A stretch of 64,000 nt of DNA from Apophysomyces variabilis (Eukaryota; Mucoromycota; Mucoromycetes; Mucorales; Mucoraceae). The notes under the pieces were generated by a model that did not search any database, was not told the DNA's origin, and saw only the letters and a program-made list of their open reading frames with translations. Within the stretch, counting starts at the first letter, position 1; each line of letters starts with the position of its first letter. The stretch spans positions 1-64,000 of the forward strand of contig MZZL01000125.1 of assembly GCA_002749535.1 (NCBI GenBank), in the 5' to 3' direction. This document shows, piece after piece, positions 59,871-64,000 of this stretch. A program made the position numbers and the translations under genes.

Positions 59871-59916
<46 letters not shown>

Positions 59917-60676
59917 NNNNNNNNNNNNNNNNNNNNNNNNNNNNNNNNNNNNNNNNNNNNNNNNNNNNNNNNNNNNNNNNNNNNNNNNNNNNNNNNNNNN
60001 NNNNNNNNNNNNNNNNNNNNNNNNNNNNNNNNNNNNNNNNNNNNNNNNNNNNNNNNNNNNNNNNNNNNNNNNNNNNNNNNNNNNNNNNNNNNNNNNNNNN
60101 NNNNNNNNNNNNNNNNNNNNNNNNNNNNAAAAAAAAAAAAAAAAAAAAAAAGAAATAACAGAACAAGCAGCATTAGCGTGCGAATTTGGTATTGGTTGCA
60201 ACGAGGTCATAGCTTTGGTATTACCTGTGAAGTAGTTGGAAGGCGTGTACAAGTCTTCGGGCGAAATGTTGGTAAGTTTAGCGGAATAGACAATAGCCAT
60301 GATAACACCGTAGATGGCTACGACTTCACAGAAAATGATAGAGATGAGATTTCTTGACTGGATACGTGGAGCTTTCACGGCACCACCGATAAGTGAGGAA
60401 CCAGTAATAAAAATTCCCCTGAGGGTTTTGTTATATACGAACTTTTAGTTATGGAAAACAGTGTAGATGCTCTCCATTAACATACCATGCAGCACCTGCA
60501 ACCGAAAGACCAATACAAAAGCCCATACCAACGAGAGCCCAGGCGTAAGGTGAAGTTTCTTCGAGCATTTTTCCAATATTGAAGCTTTCACCGGAACCGG
60601 TGAAAAGCATATAGAGGCCAGCAACAGCCAGGACGCTCACGGCTGATCCAGCAATCGAGGTATAAAATCCAGGCAT
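59588..60676 (-). CDS. VMA16: V-type proton ATPase subunit c'' (21-kDa proteolipid)
   Basis: Membrane rotor proteolipid of the vacuolar proton pump. Four exons: 60676-60486, 60418-60225, 59867-59677 and 59614-59588; 200 residues, near the usual 205-213. Evidence: [20 protein letters not shown], then [40 protein letters not shown] with the proton-carrying glutamate in [29 protein letters not shown] and [19 protein letters not shown]. The last exon gives the short tail TGKAADFK. The third intron (59868-60224) contains the assembly gap, so its real length is unknown, but the exons on both sides join in phase. Confidence 0.93.
59917..60128. other. Assembly gap (212 Ns) in a poly-A tract
   Basis: A run of Ns bordered on the left by about 38 As (59879-59916) and on the right by about 23 As (60129-60151) on the plus strand. 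It lies wholly within a VMA16 intron. Any open frames crossing it are artefacts. Confidence 0.99.
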
Positions 60677-61500
60677 CGCTTTTGTCGTTCTTTTTTTGTC
60701 TTTTTTATTTCTTCCTCTCGTGAGTGATGGTTGACTTGGATATTCTTTTTAGACTGTTACCCGGACAAAGAGATGCCTAACACGGTTTGGTTGCGACCCA
60801 ACTTCGTACTGAAACGCCGTGACTTGAAAGGGGAGCTGAGTTTGCGGAGTTGATAGTTCCAAAGCGCGCCTTTGGACATTTGGTCTGCGACCTTTTTGCC
60901 AATGTCAAACTGGTTCACCCTAGCTATGAATAAAGGCCAATAGAGCGATCCATCACAAAACTAACTGTATGATTAGGTTTTTGTGTATTTGTGAAATATA
61001 GCAGTTAGAGTTACTGAATCCTTTTGCTCAGATTGTTGTGAGCCTGTTTCTTTGATATTGCTTGTACAAACTAGTTCTCTCTATAGCTGCAATGTTAACT
61101 GATCATACAAGATCTAGTAAGATAGTGAAAAGCTTTTAATAACTTATATAAAAGCAGCAGTTGTGTAGGATATAACAGAGTTGCTTCGCAAGATGTGTAG
61201 CACCATGTCAAACCACATATCCCCTTGAACCAGCTTGTGATATTATCAGGTAAAAAAATAAAATGATCATTTTTAGGTCTAGTCCTGGAGCAAGACACTT
61301 ATGGACGCGTAAAATATATGTTACAAAGCACACATAATCAGAATTTCAAAGGAAAAGAAAAAGGAGACATGTGCACAGGTCAGAGGCCAGCTTCTAATTG
61401 GCCTGTTATACTTGTGACACAGACTTTTTGTGGTATTTACGTGCATTTTTTTCCTTTTCATCAAACATTCTTTCTCTTCTTCTTACTTCAACCTTTCAAC
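60677..61500. promoter_or_regulatory. Divergent region between VMA16 and the metallothionein gene
   Basis: Both genes are transcribed outward from this 824-base interval. The 80 bases before the metallothionein ATG are a pyrimidine-rich leader. I found no certain metal-response element by eye. Confidence 0.4.
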
Positions 61501-61761
61501 ATGACTTTGGCTGGAAATCCTGAATGCTGCGGTGCCTCCTGCGTGTGCGAAGCCGGCAAATGCCAGTGTGCTGCTAATGATTGCAAATGCGAAAAATCCT
61601 GTGGATGCTCCAGCACCAAGTACGCTTTAGTTTGTTCCTCACATTCATAGTATTGACCTTTGGAAACGTGTTATAGAAAAGTGGATGCCTGTGGCTGTGG
61701 TAGCAACTGCGCTTGCGGTGAAGCGGAGGCCAAATCGGAAGGCTGCGGATGCTCCAAGTAA
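61501..61761 (+). CDS. Metallothionein
   Basis: Small cysteine-rich cytosolic protein binding copper or zinc. Two exons: 61501-61619 and 61677-61761; 67 residues with 16 cysteines, nearly all in Cys-x-Cys pairs: CVCEAGKCQCAANDCKCEKS, CGCSS, ACGCGSNCACGEAE and GCGCSK. The only pair without spacing is CC at residues 9-10. There are no aromatic residues, as usual for the family. The 57-nt intron separates two cysteine clusters of 10 and 6, suggesting two metal-binding domains. An AATAAA-like signal lies near 61848. The preferred metal cannot be read from sequence. Confidence 0.93.
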
Positions 61762-64000
61762 AGCATCGTTAAAAGTCCAACCTGTCAGTTACGTGATCCA
61801 GTATACGATACTTGTTCGTCTGTAAACATTCATGGGAATACTGCTCAAAATAAAAAAAAATTACATTATATGCTTGTATGTCTTTACAAAGCAGACATCA
61901 TGACGACATTTATTTGCAATATAGAACGCTTAGCACTGTCAATTCCTGCTGAAGTATAACATGAACAAACAAGAGAATTCTGTACTATTTCAAGTCCTTT
62001 GGTTCCGAGGACGCGATGTGGGTAACTGTTTACACGACATATCGTCAACATGTGAAACAGAAACCTCCGATATAGACTGGACTATGTTTTTGTGGCACTA
62101 CTGGAATAGATGATCTTGTGATCGATCTATTCCATGCGTGAAGCAACTTCAAGGTCAATATGCTTGCTTATTTGCTACAGTCGTTTGTTGAACAAGGAAA
62201 TAAAATACAAATGACATATGAAAAAATTATAAGCGACAAGGTGGCAGGCGTCCCTGCTTATGCAGGGTAAAGGGAAACTCGCGCATTAAATCTAATTATA
62301 TATGTCTTTAGAAGTATCCGGAAGAACAATTGCAAAATGAGATAGTATCTGAAACTATTTAGTTTCCAGACTACCTCTCATACGTGATTTTCCTGGAATT
62401 TCAAGGGAACTTTCCATTAACATGACGAATAAAGAACGTTAATACATCCGTTACGTGCTATTTAGGGAGGCTAAACCAGATCTTGGCCGAAAACAAGTCT
62501 GCATGCCCAATGGAGCAATGTATCCTAAATAATCAACTGGTTTTAGGCGTAGTAAGAGAACCTTACACAAATAACTCTTAAAAACGCCGTATTGCGCAGA
62601 CTTCTCTTAGTTCTTTGGACTACAGCTACAATAGAGATAAATAATATGACATAAGTTATGCAGATAGATGCTTTACCGAGTGATCACTTTCACACAGCTT
62701 CAGCATTAAAGCTAATCCGTGGCTTTGGTTGAGTGTTTGTCTTGTATCTAAGCCCATAGTAGGTTCTTGCAGACAAATAGAGCAGATTGACAGCCGCTTT
62801 TCTTACATTGCTACCTTGGCAACATGCACTACGTGTATCTGTCTATGCCATTAAGCCCAATCATTACTCGTATCCAACTAATTGTTTTATCTTGAATAGA
62901 GTAACTCAAATATTTCCAATCGATTGTAAAACTCCCGATGGATTTCTAAATTAAGCAAACGCCATTGCAAAAATGATTGCTGAAACTAGGTTATTGAAGG
63001 ATGAGAAGATTCTTTTCGGTTGATTCTGTACACATATCCATTACAGTATATGCGATCAAGTGGCATAATGAACTAGATTATTCTACAAGGCATGTGCATT
63101 CCATCTCTCTGCGAGACGTCAGTGGTTCAAAAAGTTAGTTGGACCATCATCTACGAATTCGACATAAGCAGCACTTTTTCTGCCAAAAGAAGCTCTAGTT
63201 AAATACAGCTTATGAAATCTCCAAATATAAAAACGCCTGTATATCCAGAAAAATTCTCCAGTCTTGGGGGAAAAGGCCCGTTTATCTCCGTGGTGAGTGT
63301 AATGGCAAGCAGCTGCGCCTACGCACACTTTAACAAGGAACAGTATCCTACAACATCTTTGCCAGACAAAACGAAACTCATTTCAGACTAGGTGACACCT
63401 AGTCAAGTACCATTAACCAAGCGAAAGGACAACTTTCCACTTACCGTATCAGAATTTCTGAGAACTTAGGCTCGCATCCCTGTGATCAGTTGTCATTGGT
63501 GAAGCTTCGCACTGATCGGCTGCATCCAACCATCTTTCTAATCGTTGCTATATATATATATATATATATTAGACCTCAATGTCATATCCTATACATGTAG
63601 TTGTAGTTATGTACGATACATCCTGTTTATTACTCACACTAGGAAATCTTCCCTCAGTTCCCAGGATAATTTTCTCTAACCTACAACACAATAGTCTGGT
63701 TTTCTTTGACCTACCTGTGGTACCACATGGATAGACTGAATGAGTGATACGCAGGAGCAAAAAATGGTTCTTGGCACTAATGCTTTATACACAGTTATCA
63801 TGTCAAGAATTAGGTTGAGTTAGGGAGAAAGATCCAAACGGCAAAGTATGGATGACTGACTTATACGTGACTCAGTGCAAGTACTGATAAAAAGGTGTTA
63901 ATGCCAGAAACAATCAATTGGCGAAGAACAGGGATTGCACTGGAGTCAAACACCCATAATGTACGAGATATAAACCAACTATGGCAACTGCCTTTCAGAT
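61762..64000. other. Terminal region without a supported gene
   Basis: AT-rich. A minus frame at 63119-63328 (GDKRAFSPKTGEFFWIYRRF) looks faintly protein-like but has no partner exons or family. A TA microsatellite lies at 63549-63570. Confidence 0.35.
63549..63570. repeat. TA dinucleotide microsatellite
   Basis: About ten uninterrupted TA units in spacer DNA. Confidence 0.85.

Noticed and set aside
59578..60378. Long open frames running through the N block
   Set aside because: They exist only because unknown bases are translated as X; the real gene is the spliced VMA16.
63915..63995. tRNA-like sequence on the minus strand (A-box-like TAGTTGGTT, B-box-like GTGCAATCC)
   Set aside because: Acceptor stem and anticodon stem do not pair convincingly; at most a tRNA-derived SINE fragment.
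1..64000. CRISPR arrays, bacterial operons, defence islands or a wholly new multi-gene system
   Set aside because: The window is intron-rich fungal DNA of mostly housekeeping genes; no spaced direct repeats or operon-like runs are present.

Overview
This is a eukaryotic window, almost certainly from a Mucoromycota (Mucorales-like) fungus. The genes are packed with short GT-AG introns (about 41-100 nt). Proteins read best as early-diverging fungal orthologs, including snurportin, which budding yeast lacks. Spacers are AT-rich, and the mobile DNA is a DIRS-type tyrosine-recombinase retrotransposon plus decayed Tc1/IS630 (mariner-like) transposases. There is no rRNA, CRISPR array, bacterial operon or convincing tRNA. 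Exon joins were worked out by hand from splice sites, reading phase and protein-family similarity; coding lengths given as exact were checked to be multiples of three.

Left third (1-26 kb): RCL1 (+) is followed by a transposon-rich, gene-poor stretch. This holds an IS630 relic, a structurally complete 4,267-bp DIRS element (4617-8883) with gag, RT/RNase H/methylase-like and tyrosine-recombinase frames, a decayed hypothetical gene and a second IS630 relic. Next come a sider­ophore-iron transporter (+, 13.0-15.1 kb) with an iron-type GATA motif pair in its promoter, a third IS630 relic, then a minus-strand group: 14-3-3, ribosomal protein uS9 (S16) and the small four-exon elongation factor ELF1.

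Middle (26-48.8 kb) is gene-dense housekeeping: a PP2C phosphatase with a winged-helix-like N terminus, a hypothetical gene, snurportin (-) diverging from ATG5 (+), MED16 (+, 17 exons), a Vac7-like membrane protein (-), an FMN-binding pyridoxamine-phosphate-oxidase-like protein (-), an Sfp1-like zinc-finger factor (-) and MAK21/NOC1 (-).

Right part (48.8-64 kb): a diverged repeat copy, the 23-exon calcium channel CCH1 (-), V-ATPase subunit c'' (VMA16, -) whose intron holds an assembly gap of Ns, a 16-cysteine metallothionein (+), and a terminal 2.2-kb stretch without a gene I can support. Themes are independent cellular functions (ribosome biogenesis: RCL1, MAK21, uS9, Sfp1-like; transcription: MED16, ELF1; ion and metal handling: siderophore transporter, CCH1, VMA16, metallothionein) rather than a cluster. 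The most informative observation is that the DIRS element sits in a dispersed repeat whose empty paralog lies at about 25.5 kb, giving independent support for the exact element ends.
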